This document shows, in pieces, positions 47,904 to 55,627 of a stretch of 64,000 nt of DNA. The position numbers and the translations under genes were made by a program. Origin of the DNA: Candidatus Saccharimonadota bacterium (GTDB lineage: Bacteria > Patescibacteriota > Saccharimonadia > Saccharimonadales > UBA4665). Under the pieces are notes generated by a model that was not told where the DNA came from, made no database searches, and saw nothing but the letters and a program-made list of their open reading frames with translations. The DNA is taken from assembly GCA_028289245.1 (NCBI GenBank), contig JAQGGT010000007.1:103491-167490 (forward strand), given 5' to 3'. Within the stretch, counting starts at the first letter, position 1. Each line of letters starts with the position of its first letter.

Positions 47904-48521
47904 ATGAGCGAGTTTTACTTTCAAGCCCCGACCCCAGAGGAAACATCCGCAGCCTACAAAGATATGACCTTTCAAGATTTTAAGCAGCTAGATGATGAAG
48001 CGGTCGAAGCTCTGCGCGTCCAGGAACGTGATGAATGGTTTGCCGCCTGTGCCGCGCACAGCCTTTTTGAATCTGAGTGGCAGGCTGCTCTTAAGAAAAG
48101 CAATACCTTCAGCAGGTTCATGGAGTGGCGTCGCTTTGGTGTGCCGGACCGTGATATGACTGATGAAGAATTTTTGGCCAGAATGAAACACTACATCGAT
48201 GTACGCAGAGACGCCGACCATACGTACGGCGAGCTCTCACCTGCCGACACCGAACATCTCACGCCAGCCGAGCGGCAGGTGACTTTATTTGCGATGGAAG
48301 ATGCCAGTAACAGTTATTCGGCGCAGCCGGATATAGATGTAAGCAGCTCGGTGCGTATTGCAGGAGAGAGACTCGGCGTTACGTATGACGACCTAGTTAA
48401 AAAAGGCGTTCTAGCACCCTACGAGATGCCGTCAAACGTGGTATTCAAAGGCAGCACTGGCTACGTCCTAGCCGGCAAGTTTGCCACCCACGTCTTAGTA
48501 ACAAGTTTCGGCGAGGAATAA
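47904..48521 (+). CDS. Hypothetical protein
   Basis: This 205-aa soluble, acidic protein is of unknown family. It is helical in the first 110 residues (DFKQLDDEAVEALRVQERDEW). The C-terminal part has VRIAGERLGVTYDDLVKKGVL, which resembles a small helix-turn-helix-like segment but is not diagnostic. TACAGT (47891-47896, TGT-extended) ends 7 nt before the ATG with no Shine-Dalgarno, so leaderless expression is predicted. Confidence 0.76.
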   Translation: MSEFYFQAPTPEETSAAYKDMTFQDFKQLDDEAVEALRVQERDEWFAACAAHSLFESEWQAALKKSNTFSRFMEWRRFGVPDRDMTDEEFLARMKHYIDVRRDADHTYGELSPADTEHLTPAERQVTLFAMEDASNSYSAQPDIDVSSSVRIAGERLGVTYDDLVKKGVLAPYEMPSNVVFKGSTGYVLAGKFATHVLVTSFGEE

Positions 48522-48577
48522 GACAACCCCCTCACTGCAAATGCGGCGAGGGAGACAAGGTGGCCGAATCCAAGTGA

Positions 48578-48637
48578 CCGGGCAGACTAAGCCCAGAGCA
48601 GCCCAAGCGAAGCGTGGGCTGCGGTGCTGTCTGCCGG
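48578..48637. repeat. GC-rich palindrome between two convergent genes
   Basis: CCGGGCAGAC (48578-48587) pairs with GTCTGCCGG (48629-48637), one base bulged. CAGCCCA (48599-48605) pairs with TGGGCTG (48615-48621) around AGCGAAGCG. It sits between the convergent hypothetical gene and htrA, where it could end transcription from both sides. It shares an 11-nt word with the palindrome at 47722. Confidence 0.75.
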
Positions 48638-48659
48638 GGCGATTGGATCGGGCGCCGAC

Positions 48660-49988
48660 CTAGCTGCTGGGCTGGGTAGTAAGCGTAGCCTCAGCGGTGA
48701 TGGTCTTACCATCGCGGAGGATCGTCAGCGTCACGCTGTCGCCAGGCTGGTACTGGCCGAGCAGGCTGATGAGGGTGTTCTTGTCATCGATGGCTTTGCC
48801 GTTCACCTTGGTGATGATGTCCTTCTCTTTGATGCCGGCTTTGTCAGCCGGACTGCCGCTGATGACGGCCGGTTGGGTGGCATCGGTGCTAGGGGCGACG
48901 TAGGCGCCGGTGTTGGTGCTCAAGTTGTACTGCTTGGCGAGCGAGCTATCGAGTAGGACGTAGCGCACCCCGAGGAATGGCCGCTGGAATTTGCCGGTCT
49001 TGAGAACTTGGGTGATGAGTCCCTTCACGTCGTTAATGGGAATCGAAAAGCCGATGTTTTGGGCGTTATCGCCGGCGACGGCAGTGTTGATACCGATGAC
49101 TTGGCCGTTTAGATTGACCAGCGGACCGCCAGAGTTGCCTTCGTTGATGGCAGCATCGGTTTGGAACAGGTTGCTGAGGCTCTCGGAGTCACTGGAGGAG
49201 GCGTCGCTGGAGCCGGAATCGCCGGCTACGACGCTACGGCCGTACCCCGAAATAATACCGGAGGTAACGCTGTTCTGGAACTCGCCGAGGGCGTTGCCGA
49301 TGGCCACGACGTCATCGCCAACTTCGACTTTGGATGAATCACCGATACTGGCTGGAGTTAGCTTGTGGCCCTGAGTATCGTCGATCTTGAGGAAAGCGAT
49401 GTCCAGGCTGTCACTGTCGGCAGTCCGGCCAATGACCGAGACTTTATCGAGTTCGGTGCCGTCGCTCAGCGTGACATTAACATCGGTGGTGCCGTCAGGG
49501 ATAACGTGGCGATTGGTAATAATAATGCCGCTGCTGGACAGAATAATGCCGGTACCGGCGGCTTCGCCGGCCTGGCTTTGGGTGCCGCCAAATAACTGTG
49601 CATACGGGTCGGTGGTGCCACTGGAAGCGGTATAGGCTACGGTGATGCTGACCACGCTGGGACCGGCACTCTTGGCGATTTGGTTGATGAGCTGGCTTTG
49701 GCTGGTAACGACTTTCTTTTCGCTGCTGAGCGTGCCGCCGAGTACGGTGGTACCGCGATCGTGAGACTCGATGTAGCCGCCGAGTCCGCCGCTCAATAGC
49801 GCCACCAACAGGAAGGCGACGGCTAGCGAGCCGGTGCGGAAGCGCTGTGAGCCCTGCATACGACGCCTACGGGCGTGCAAGGCGGCGAAGTTGATGATCG
49901 GGCCGTCCGGGTGGGTAGAAACAGTATGTAAGGGGGCTGCCGGCGTTACTGGTGCCACGGGTGGTAATTTTTTTTCGACTTCTGCCAT
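48660..49988 (-). CDS. HtrA/DegP-family serine protease with PDZ domain
   Basis: This 442-aa protein has a cytoplasmic Pro-rich N-terminus, one transmembrane segment (about residues 50-70), and a trypsin-like protease domain with His in IIITNRHVI, Asp in SLDIAFLKID and Ser in EGNSGGPLVN. One PDZ domain (about residues 335-435) has VISGSPADKAGIKEKDIITKVNG. It degrades or refolds damaged envelope proteins. GGAGAA lies near the ATG, and TAAACT 13 nt upstream could be its -10 box. It differs from the PDZ-less protease at 7502-9685. Confidence 0.94.
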   Translation of the reverse strand: MAEVEKKLPPVAPVTPAAPLHTVSTHPDGPIINFAALHARRRRMQGSQRFRTGSLAVAFLLVALLSGGLGGYIESHDRGTTVLGGTLSSEKKVVTSQSQLINQIAKSAGPSVVSITVAYTASSGTTDPYAQLFGGTQSQAGEAAGTGIILSSSGIIITNRHVIPDGTTDVNVTLSDGTELDKVSVIGRTADSDSLDIAFLKIDDTQGHKLTPASIGDSSKVEVGDDVVAIGNALGEFQNSVTSGIISGYGRSVVAGDSGSSDASSSDSESLSNLFQTDAAINEGNSGGPLVNLNGQVIGINTAVAGDNAQNIGFSIPINDVKGLITQVLKTGKFQRPFLGVRYVLLDSSLAKQYNLSTNTGAYVAPSTDATQPAVISGSPADKAGIKEKDIITKVNGKAIDDKNTLISLLGQYQPGDSVTLTILRDGKTITAEATLTTQPSS

Positions 49989-50004
49989 GGGTTCTCCGCT
50001 TAGT

Positions 50005-50760
50005 TTAGACGATATTGGTGCCCCAGTCCGAGAAGACTAGGACGACGGCGACGATGGCCAGCATAATAAAAATAAACTGCCGGCGTACGCCGATACTCAA
50101 ACGATCTTTGTGGTCGAGGTAATACAACGAGGCCAGTCCATAGCCCAGGGCGCTGAGCAGCAAGGCCGGTTGGGCTACAAAGCCGTAAAACAATAGCCAG
50201 TGCCCTAGTATCCAGGCTAGCGCCGCTCCAAAATAGCCCCAGAGATACGACAGTAATCTGGCGTAGGTCTCGTTGAAGGCATCAAAGAAGTGACGAGCAG
50301 CCAAGAAACAAATCAGGCCGGTGATAACCGTTAGGCCGTACAAGGGTCCATCCGGCCACACGACGTACAGCGCCATCAGCCCACACAGTTGTCCGATTGA
50401 GGCTTGCACCGAGGTCGCAAACAGTCCGCTGGCTGGCTTGACGTAAATCAGCCAGCTGCCGTACAGGACTACGAACAGCAATTGAATGGCCGCTGAGTTT
50501 GCATTCTCCACCATAAAAAGAACAATTGAGATGCCAACGATGATGTCGACGGCGTTGGCGCGGACATTGGCCGCCCAGAACCGCGGTCGCACCGCTAACA
50601 TTCTCCACTTACTTAACACCACAACGCTGAGCGCCAGCTGAACGAATTCTAGCCGGACCAGCACAAATACTAGCACCGGTAGAATTACCAGGAGCGCGAT
50701 GTGGAATAGATTGGAGAAGCCGCTGGTGGGCTTAACCTTAGTTAGTAGTGGCTTCATCAC
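50005..50760 (-). CDS. Polytopic membrane protein, unknown function
   Basis: This 251-aa protein has about eight hydrophobic segments in nearly continuous series and short charged loops. There is no transporter or enzyme motif I recognise. It overlaps the end of the LCP gene by 23 nt, so the two are translationally linked and may work together in envelope polymer assembly. htrA follows 16 nt downstream. Confidence 0.8.
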   Translation of the reverse strand: MMKPLLTKVKPTSGFSNLFHIALLVILPVLVFVLVRLEFVQLALSVVVLSKWRMLAVRPRFWAANVRANAVDIIVGISIVLFMVENANSAAIQLLFVVLYGSWLIYVKPASGLFATSVQASIGQLCGLMALYVVWPDGPLYGLTVITGLICFLAARHFFDAFNETYARLLSYLWGYFGAALAWILGHWLLFYGFVAQPALLLSALGYGLASLYYLDHKDRLSIGVRRQFIFIMLAIVAVVLVFSDWGTNIV

Positions 50761-52423
50761 TTCCTATTATGATAACAAAGTCTGCGACGCCTGGCTGTAT
50801 TGATGTGTCGGGCAGCGTGGTTTGCGCTTTGACGCCATAGCGCTGCTCCAGATAGTTTTTGGTATATTTCTTAGTTGGGTTGAGGCTAATAACTTTCGTC
50901 TCGGAGTAGTCATTGGTGGGCGCATTACCGGTACCAATGACGTTGTAACCGTAGGATTTAAGGGTGTTTGCGGCAGTAGTCGCCTCCCCTGCTACGGTAG
51001 TGCCGTTGAGCACCAAGACACTAGCGTTTTCATTGAGCAAGTAAGGATCTTTAATCTGGCTGCGAACATACGTCTGAATAGCGCTGTACTCAAACTGGCC
51101 GGCCTTCGGCTGCACAACCGATTGGCCGTTGATGTTGGCAGTGGTGACATAGCTATTCCCCTCTTGAGCCAAGCTGATGGAGGTGATGTTGCTGTTATCG
51201 ATATCTTTGATGATGCTATACATCCGGCTGGCGTCAGACAAGCTGAGGTCCGACTGGGCGTTGTCGCCAAAGGCGCTGAATAAGCCCGAGATTTTAACCG
51301 GATTGCTCAGCGTACCGGCCGTTTTAACCTTTTCTTTGAGGGCCAGCAGCAGGGCGCGTTGGCGCTCGGCCCGCGCGAAGTCGCTGGAAGTCTCTCGAGA
51401 CCGGGCGTAGATCAGAGCCTCCTTCCCATCCATCTGTTGGACGCCGGCTTTGGCCAGCACCGGATTCCAGTTATTTTCCCAAGCCATTGTCGGGTCAACC
51501 AAATCACTGGGCACGTTGACAGTCACCCCACCGACCGTATCGACAGCCTGCTTGAAGGCGCTAAAGTCGACGAGCATGTTGTAGTGAATCGGCAGGCCAA
51601 CGACTTCTTCGACGGTCTGATCAATCTGGCTAAAACCAGCCTGCACCGCTTGCTTATTGGACATATCATCGCTGATATGACCGAGCGCCTTATACTTGCC
51701 GGTTTCCCAGGCAGCATTAATCTTCATGGTGCCGCCGTTTACCTGCACCCAGAGGTCACGCGGCAAGCTGAGGAGCGTGGCCTTATGGTTGACCGGGTCA
51801 ATACTGGCCAGCATCAGGGTGTCGGTGAGGTCGGGGGCTTCGTGGTCACCGCCACCGCGACCGAGCAGCAAAACGTTGATGCGGCCGTCGCCTTCGCCCT
51901 TGAGCAGCGTGGGATCGACGTTTTCTCTGAGGGCCGCGGCCGAAGCCTTGCCGCCACCAAAGACTTTTTTGGCCTGGAAGTAGCCTTGCGAGAACAAAAC
52001 ACCACCGAGACCAATAACCATAATAAGGATCACCGCCACGCTGCGGAAGGCCCAGCGCCGGAAGGCGATCCAGCGACTGCGATAAATTTTGAGCCGCGAG
52101 CTTTTCTCAGGGCTGGCATCGCCCGGCAGGCCCATGTCGATGCGCAGCAACTTCTTGGAGCGGCCGGCGGCACCAGGCGCAGGAGCCAGTGGTTGCGGTG
52201 AGTGCTCCACAAAGCCGGGCACCAAGGGAATATGTACGGGCGCCGGTTGCATTGGCACAATTGCAGGCGTCACAGGAGCAGTAATCGGCGCTCGCGGCTG
52301 CGCTCCCATCGTCGGAGCGGCCTGAACCCCTCGACTAACGGAACGTGGGGGGTTACGTCGAAAATCATCTACTATTTGGCGTTTGTTGTTTGTTTCACGC
52401 CGCTTAAATCGCGTGCTATCCAT
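50738..52423 (-). CDS. LytR-CpsA-Psr (LCP) family phosphotransferase with LytR_C domain
   Basis: This 561-aa protein has a cytoplasmic Pro-rich N-terminus (about 120 residues), a transmembrane segment (about 128-152), and an extracellular LCP domain. LCP hallmarks are DTLMLASIDPVNHKATLLSLPRDLWV, DFSAFKQAVDTVGGVTV and ALIYARSRETSSDFARAERQ, with the polyprenyl-phosphate-binding arginines. The C-terminal 100 residues match LytR_C (ASVLVLNGTTVAGEATTAANTL). LCP enzymes attach glycopolymers to peptidoglycan or surface proteins, which points to a Gram-positive-type envelope. AAAAGG precedes the ATG; TACAAT lies 15 nt upstream. Confidence 0.94.
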   Translation of the reverse strand: MDSTRFKRRETNNKRQIVDDFRRNPPRSVSRGVQAAPTMGAQPRAPITAPVTPAIVPMQPAPVHIPLVPGFVEHSPQPLAPAPGAAGRSKKLLRIDMGLPGDASPEKSSRLKIYRSRWIAFRRWAFRSVAVILIMVIGLGGVLFSQGYFQAKKVFGGGKASAAALRENVDPTLLKGEGDGRINVLLLGRGGGDHEAPDLTDTLMLASIDPVNHKATLLSLPRDLWVQVNGGTMKINAAWETGKYKALGHISDDMSNKQAVQAGFSQIDQTVEEVVGLPIHYNMLVDFSAFKQAVDTVGGVTVNVPSDLVDPTMAWENNWNPVLAKAGVQQMDGKEALIYARSRETSSDFARAERQRALLLALKEKVKTAGTLSNPVKISGLFSAFGDNAQSDLSLSDASRMYSIIKDIDNSNITSISLAQEGNSYVTTANINGQSVVQPKAGQFEYSAIQTYVRSQIKDPYLLNENASVLVLNGTTVAGEATTAANTLKSYGYNVIGTGNAPTNDYSETKVISLNPTKKYTKNYLEQRYGVKAQTTLPDTSIQPGVADFVIIIGSDEATTN

Positions 52424-52570
52424 ACCTTTTGTACCCCTATTGTATCGTGATAATGCTTATTAGTAAACCCCTGCCATCACCCCCATTCGCCGGCGGATTA
52501 CAAGAAATAGCTGTATAAAACACAAATCCCCGCTCGGCGGCGAGGTGATGTCTGTTATAGTTGTACTGAT

Positions 52571-53275
52571 ATGGATCAAGATTTTCGGCCCGGCCAACCC
52601 AAACCAACTCCGACCCCCGCCGGCACTCCAAGCCCGGTCACGCGGCCTACCACTAACGGACCGACCATCACCAAACAAAAAGACAATGAACCCTCCGGGT
52701 TTCACGACTTTTTATCCACCATCGGCATCTTGGCGCTGGCGCTGGGCGTGGCGCTCTTATTAATAGGCTTTGTGTTCCGGACCTACCAGGTCGATGGCCG
52801 CAGCATGGAAACCCAGCTCCAAAACGCCGACAAGTTGATCATCTGGAAAGTACCGCGCACCTGGGCCAAGATCACCGGCCACGAATACATCCCCGCTCGC
52901 GGTGACATTATTGTCTTCCAGGAATCCGGCCTCAGCGCCTATGGCCAAGAAGACAGCAAGCAGCTCATCAAGCGTGTCATCGGTCTACCAGGCGACCGGA
53001 TTGTCGTGAAGGATGGTAGCATCACTGTCTATAATAACGCGCATCCAAGCGGCTTCCAGCCCGACAAAACTCTCGAGTACAACAAAGATGGCCACATCCC
53101 TACCACCTCTGGTCAAGATATCGATGTCACGCTTAAAGCCGGCCAACTCTACGCCTGCGGCGACAACCGCCCCGACTCACTCGACTCCCGCACTTTTGGT
53201 CCAATCAACGCTAGCCAAGTCATCGGCAAGATGGTGATGCGCGTCTTCCCGCTCAACAAAGCGGAGCTGTTCTAG
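52571..53275 (+). CDS. lepB: Signal peptidase I
   Basis: This 234-aa membrane protease removes signal peptides. One transmembrane segment (about residues 52-74) is followed by YQVDGRSMETQLQNAD with the catalytic Ser, and SKQLIKRVIGLPGDRIVV with the catalytic Lys, then GDNRPDSLDSRTFG (box E). The N-terminal 50 residues are Pro-rich and cytoplasmic. TATAGT ends 9 nt before the ATG, leaving at most 2-3 nt of leader. Its stop overlaps the parB stop (4 nt, convergent). Confidence 0.96.
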   Translation: MDQDFRPGQPKPTPTPAGTPSPVTRPTTNGPTITKQKDNEPSGFHDFLSTIGILALALGVALLLIGFVFRTYQVDGRSMETQLQNADKLIIWKVPRTWAKITGHEYIPARGDIIVFQESGLSAYGQEDSKQLIKRVIGLPGDRIVVKDGSITVYNNAHPSGFQPDKTLEYNKDGHIPTTSGQDIDVTLKAGQLYACGDNRPDSLDSRTFGPINASQVIGKMVMRVFPLNKAELF

Positions 53276-54141
53276 CCGAGGGCGTCAATGATTCTTTGGA
53301 GATCTTCGTCGGTTTTAAAGCCGATCTCCAGTTTGCCACCCTTGGCGGTGCGCTTGATGTTGACGCTGGCGTTGAGCCGCTGGCCTAAGGCCTTGGTGGC
53401 CGGCGTTTCGGTCTGGACTCGTTCGCGGGCAGCCGGTACTGCTTTGACGCCTTGCTTCAGCCCGGTGACGTAGCGCTCGGCCTGGCGGACGCTCCAGCCA
53501 TTATCTTGGATGGCTTGTAATAAAGAGGCCTGCTGATCCGGTTGGCCTTTGAGCGCTAAAATCGCCCGGGCGTGACCTTCACTGATTTTTTGTTCGGTCA
53601 GGGCTTCTTGGGCCTCCGGCGACAGCTGCAATAGGCGCACCATATTATTCACGGTACTCGGCGCCTTGCCGAGCCGCTTGGCGATCGATTCGTAGGCCAC
53701 CGAAAATTGTTCGTGCAGCCGCTGCAAGCTGATGGCCTGCTCAAGCGGGCTGAGGTCGACCCGCTGGACGTTCTCCACCAAGGCAATCTCAAGGTGTTCC
53801 AGCTCCTTAAGCGTCCGAACAACTGCCGGTACCTGCTTGAGACCAGCCAACTGGGCCGCTCGCCAGCGGCGCTCGCCGGCAACGATCTGGTAGCCGCCTT
53901 TGGGGAGCGGCCGCACCACTAACGGCAGTAAGATGCCGTGTTCTTTTATCGAATCTGCCAGTTCCTGAAGGGCCTTGGCATCAAAATGACGGCGCGGCTG
54001 GTCGGCGTGAGGCGTGACCTCGCCGACGGCCAGCTTCTGAATTCGCTCATCGCTATCTGTGAGCAGCAGCGACGTGTCATAGCTTTGCGGCAGCAAAGCA
54101 TCAAACCCTCGCCCCAGCCCTCGTTTTGGTGTTTGGCTCAT
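53272..54141 (-). CDS. parB: Chromosome partitioning protein ParB
   Basis: This 289-aa CTP-dependent clamp spreads from parS. The N-terminal ParB/Srx-type domain has VVRPLPKGGYQIVAGERRWRAAQLAG with the GERRWRA motif. A helix-turn-helix follows (YESIAKRLGKAPSTVNNMVRLLQL, about residues 146-169), then the C-terminal dimerisation domain. TATATT (54148-54153, TGG-extended) ends 6 nt before the ATG: predicted leaderless and separate from parA. I found no full parS site in the window. Confidence 0.96.
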   Translation of the reverse strand: MSQTPKRGLGRGFDALLPQSYDTSLLLTDSDERIQKLAVGEVTPHADQPRRHFDAKALQELADSIKEHGILLPLVVRPLPKGGYQIVAGERRWRAAQLAGLKQVPAVVRTLKELEHLEIALVENVQRVDLSPLEQAISLQRLHEQFSVAYESIAKRLGKAPSTVNNMVRLLQLSPEAQEALTEQKISEGHARAILALKGQPDQQASLLQAIQDNGWSVRQAERYVTGLKQGVKAVPAARERVQTETPATKALGQRLNASVNIKRTAKGGKLEIGFKTDEDLQRIIDALG

Positions 54142-54186
54142 GCCTAAAATATACCACGCTTGGCAGCTACCGGTACAGGGTTAGGC

Positions 54187-54954
54187 TTAGCTCAGCCGGT
54201 CTTTGAGCTCTTTGCCGAGCGCCTTGTAGGCACGGGCACCTTTACTCCACTTGTCATGCTCAAATATTGTGCGACCATAGCTTGGCGCTTCGGCTAGGCG
54301 AATGTTACGCGGGATGACGGTTTTACAAAGCTTGTCGCCAAAATATTTCTGGACTTCGTCGCGGACATTTTCGCTCAGGCTAGTGCGTTTGTCATACATC
54401 GTCAGTACGATACCGAGCAGCTCCAGTTGGGGGTTGGTAGAATGTTTGACGGCTTGAATGGTGTTGAGCAGCTGACTTAATCCTTCGAGCGCGTAGTATT
54501 CGGCTTGGACCGGGATGAGCACTAGGTCGGCGGCCGACAGCGCGTTGATGGTCAGCAGCCCGAGCGACGGCGGACAATCGATCAGCACGTAGTCGTGGCT
54601 AGCGGTCTGCAACGCTTGGCGCAGTGCGTACTCGCGGCGGTCGCGACTGACGAGGTCAATCTCGGCACCGGCTAGATTGGGATTGCTCGGCAGCACAAAC
54701 AAACCAGAGACCGAGGTCGGTTGTAGGCCGGCGGCCAAAGGTTGCGCGTCGCACAATACGTCGTAGGCCGTAATGGCGTGATCCTTTAAGACGCCCAGGC
54801 CGGAGGTGGCGTTGCCTTGCGGGTCGAGGTCCACCAGTAGCACCGAGGCGCCGCCGGCAGCTAACTGGGCGGCAACGTTGATGGTGGTCGTGGTTTTGCC
54901 AACGCCACCTTTCTGGTTCACCACGGCAATAATTTTTTGTGTTGTCTTACGCAT
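54187..54954 (-). CDS. parA: Chromosome partitioning ATPase ParA (Soj)
   Basis: This 255-aa deviant Walker ATPase has VVNQKGGVGKTTTTINVAAQLA at the N-terminus (KGGVGKT with the signature Lys), DLDPQGNATSGLG, and YVLIDCPPSLGLL. It drives ParB-DNA segregation on the nucleoid. TATAAT ends 11 nt before the ATG, so the leader is about 4 nt. It lies 45 nt upstream of parB. parAB loci are usually near the replication origin. Confidence 0.96.
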   Translation of the reverse strand: MRKTTQKIIAVVNQKGGVGKTTTTINVAAQLAAGGASVLLVDLDPQGNATSGLGVLKDHAITAYDVLCDAQPLAAGLQPTSVSGLFVLPSNPNLAGAEIDLVSRDRREYALRQALQTASHDYVLIDCPPSLGLLTINALSAADLVLIPVQAEYYALEGLSQLLNTIQAVKHSTNPQLELLGIVLTMYDKRTSLSENVRDEVQKYFGDKLCKTVIPRNIRLAEAPSYGRTIFEHDKWSKGARAYKALGKELKDRLS

Positions 54955-55079
54955 GTCTGAGGTCTATTATAGCGCACTCCCCTGCCCCTTAGTAATTTGC
55001 AAATGTAGCCATGTAGTACTAGCCGTATAGTACTACTTAACAGAGGTCCCCTACCCACTCGGAATGGAGGCATAACAAA

Positions 55080-55104
55080 AGCCTCCGGTTTGGACCCGGA
55101 GGCT
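55080..55104 (-). terminator. Intrinsic terminator after the 40-aa gene
   Basis: AGCCTCCGG (55080-55088) pairs with CCGGAGGCT (55096-55104). On the minus strand the hairpin is followed by TTTTG. It lies about 70 nt past the stop of the 40-aa gene; nothing else is seen in that gap. Confidence 0.82.
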
Positions 55105-55173
55105 GGTGGTTCATGCGTCTCTCAAACGATGAAGAGGGGGTGGAGGCTTGTGTGTACGTGTAACAGAGGGGGC

Positions 55174-55296
55174 TTAGGCGAATTTAAAAGCGGGATCGCT
55201 CAAAATCATTTTGCGAAGCAGCTCTTGTTGCCTGCGCTCGTGCATCGAGAGCTGCTTAAGTAATCTGTCGTCTTGTTTCTTTTTGTCTTTTTTCAT
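55174..55296 (-). CDS. Small charged protein, 40 aa
   Basis: This frame from ATG 55296 to TAA 55174 encodes a 40-residue, Lys/Gln/Arg-rich peptide (begins MKKDKKKQDDRLLKQLSMHE, ends SDPAFKFA) that should form one amphipathic helix. AGAGAAAAC precedes the ATG, a promoter lies at 55441-55470, and a terminator follows, so this looks like a true small gene with a leader of about 138 nt. No family is recognised. Confidence 0.72.
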   Translation of the reverse strand: MKKDKKKQDDRLLKQLSMHERRQQELLRKMILSDPAFKFA

Positions 55297-55440
55297 AGTT
55301 TTCTCTGTTTATTTGTTTTGTGGTTTTTGTGTTCTCGGAGCACGGGTAACTTATGAGCTACGGGCGCTGGGCGATGGGGGGCTTTTTTGGCTTTTCATGT
55401 GTTTTTGGGGAAGCTTTTTGTTTGCTAACTTACTGGGTTA

Positions 55441-55470
55441 AGTATACCCTGCTCTGACCGCTGTTGTAAA
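55441..55470 (-). promoter_or_regulatory. Promoter and long A-rich leader of the 40-aa gene
   Basis: On the minus strand TTTACA (55465-55470), an 18-nt spacer and TATACT (55441-55446) form a promoter. The predicted RNA starts near 55434, so about 138 nt precede the small ORF. The leader is strongly A-rich (T-rich on the plus strand, 55290-55430) and otherwise holds no ORF I can support. Confidence 0.65.
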
Positions 55471-55500
55471 GGAGTTTTTGCGCAGTTGAACACAATTTTT

Positions 55501-55518
55501 TTATCCACCTGTGGATAG
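55501..55518. other. Palindromic pair of DnaA-box-like sequences
   Basis: TTATCCACC and, on the other strand, CTATCCACA overlap head to head (TATCCAC-CT-GTGGATA). Each is one mismatch from the DnaA box TTATCCACA. The site lies in the 331-nt gap beside parA and next to a T-rich stretch. Two boxes alone do not define an origin. Confidence 0.4.
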
Positions 55519-55627
55519 GCTTGCATTGAGCGGTTTTGGTGGTAAAAAATTGTGGTACAGCCGGCGCTTGTTATTCTGCGCTAAGCGGTTCGCGGCCCAG
55601 CGAAATATGCTATAATTTTGATACCAT

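Noticed and set aside
52385..52405. parS site (TGTTTCACG half-site inside the LCP gene)
   Set aside because: Only the left half matches TGTTTCACGTGAAACA; the right half is unrelated.
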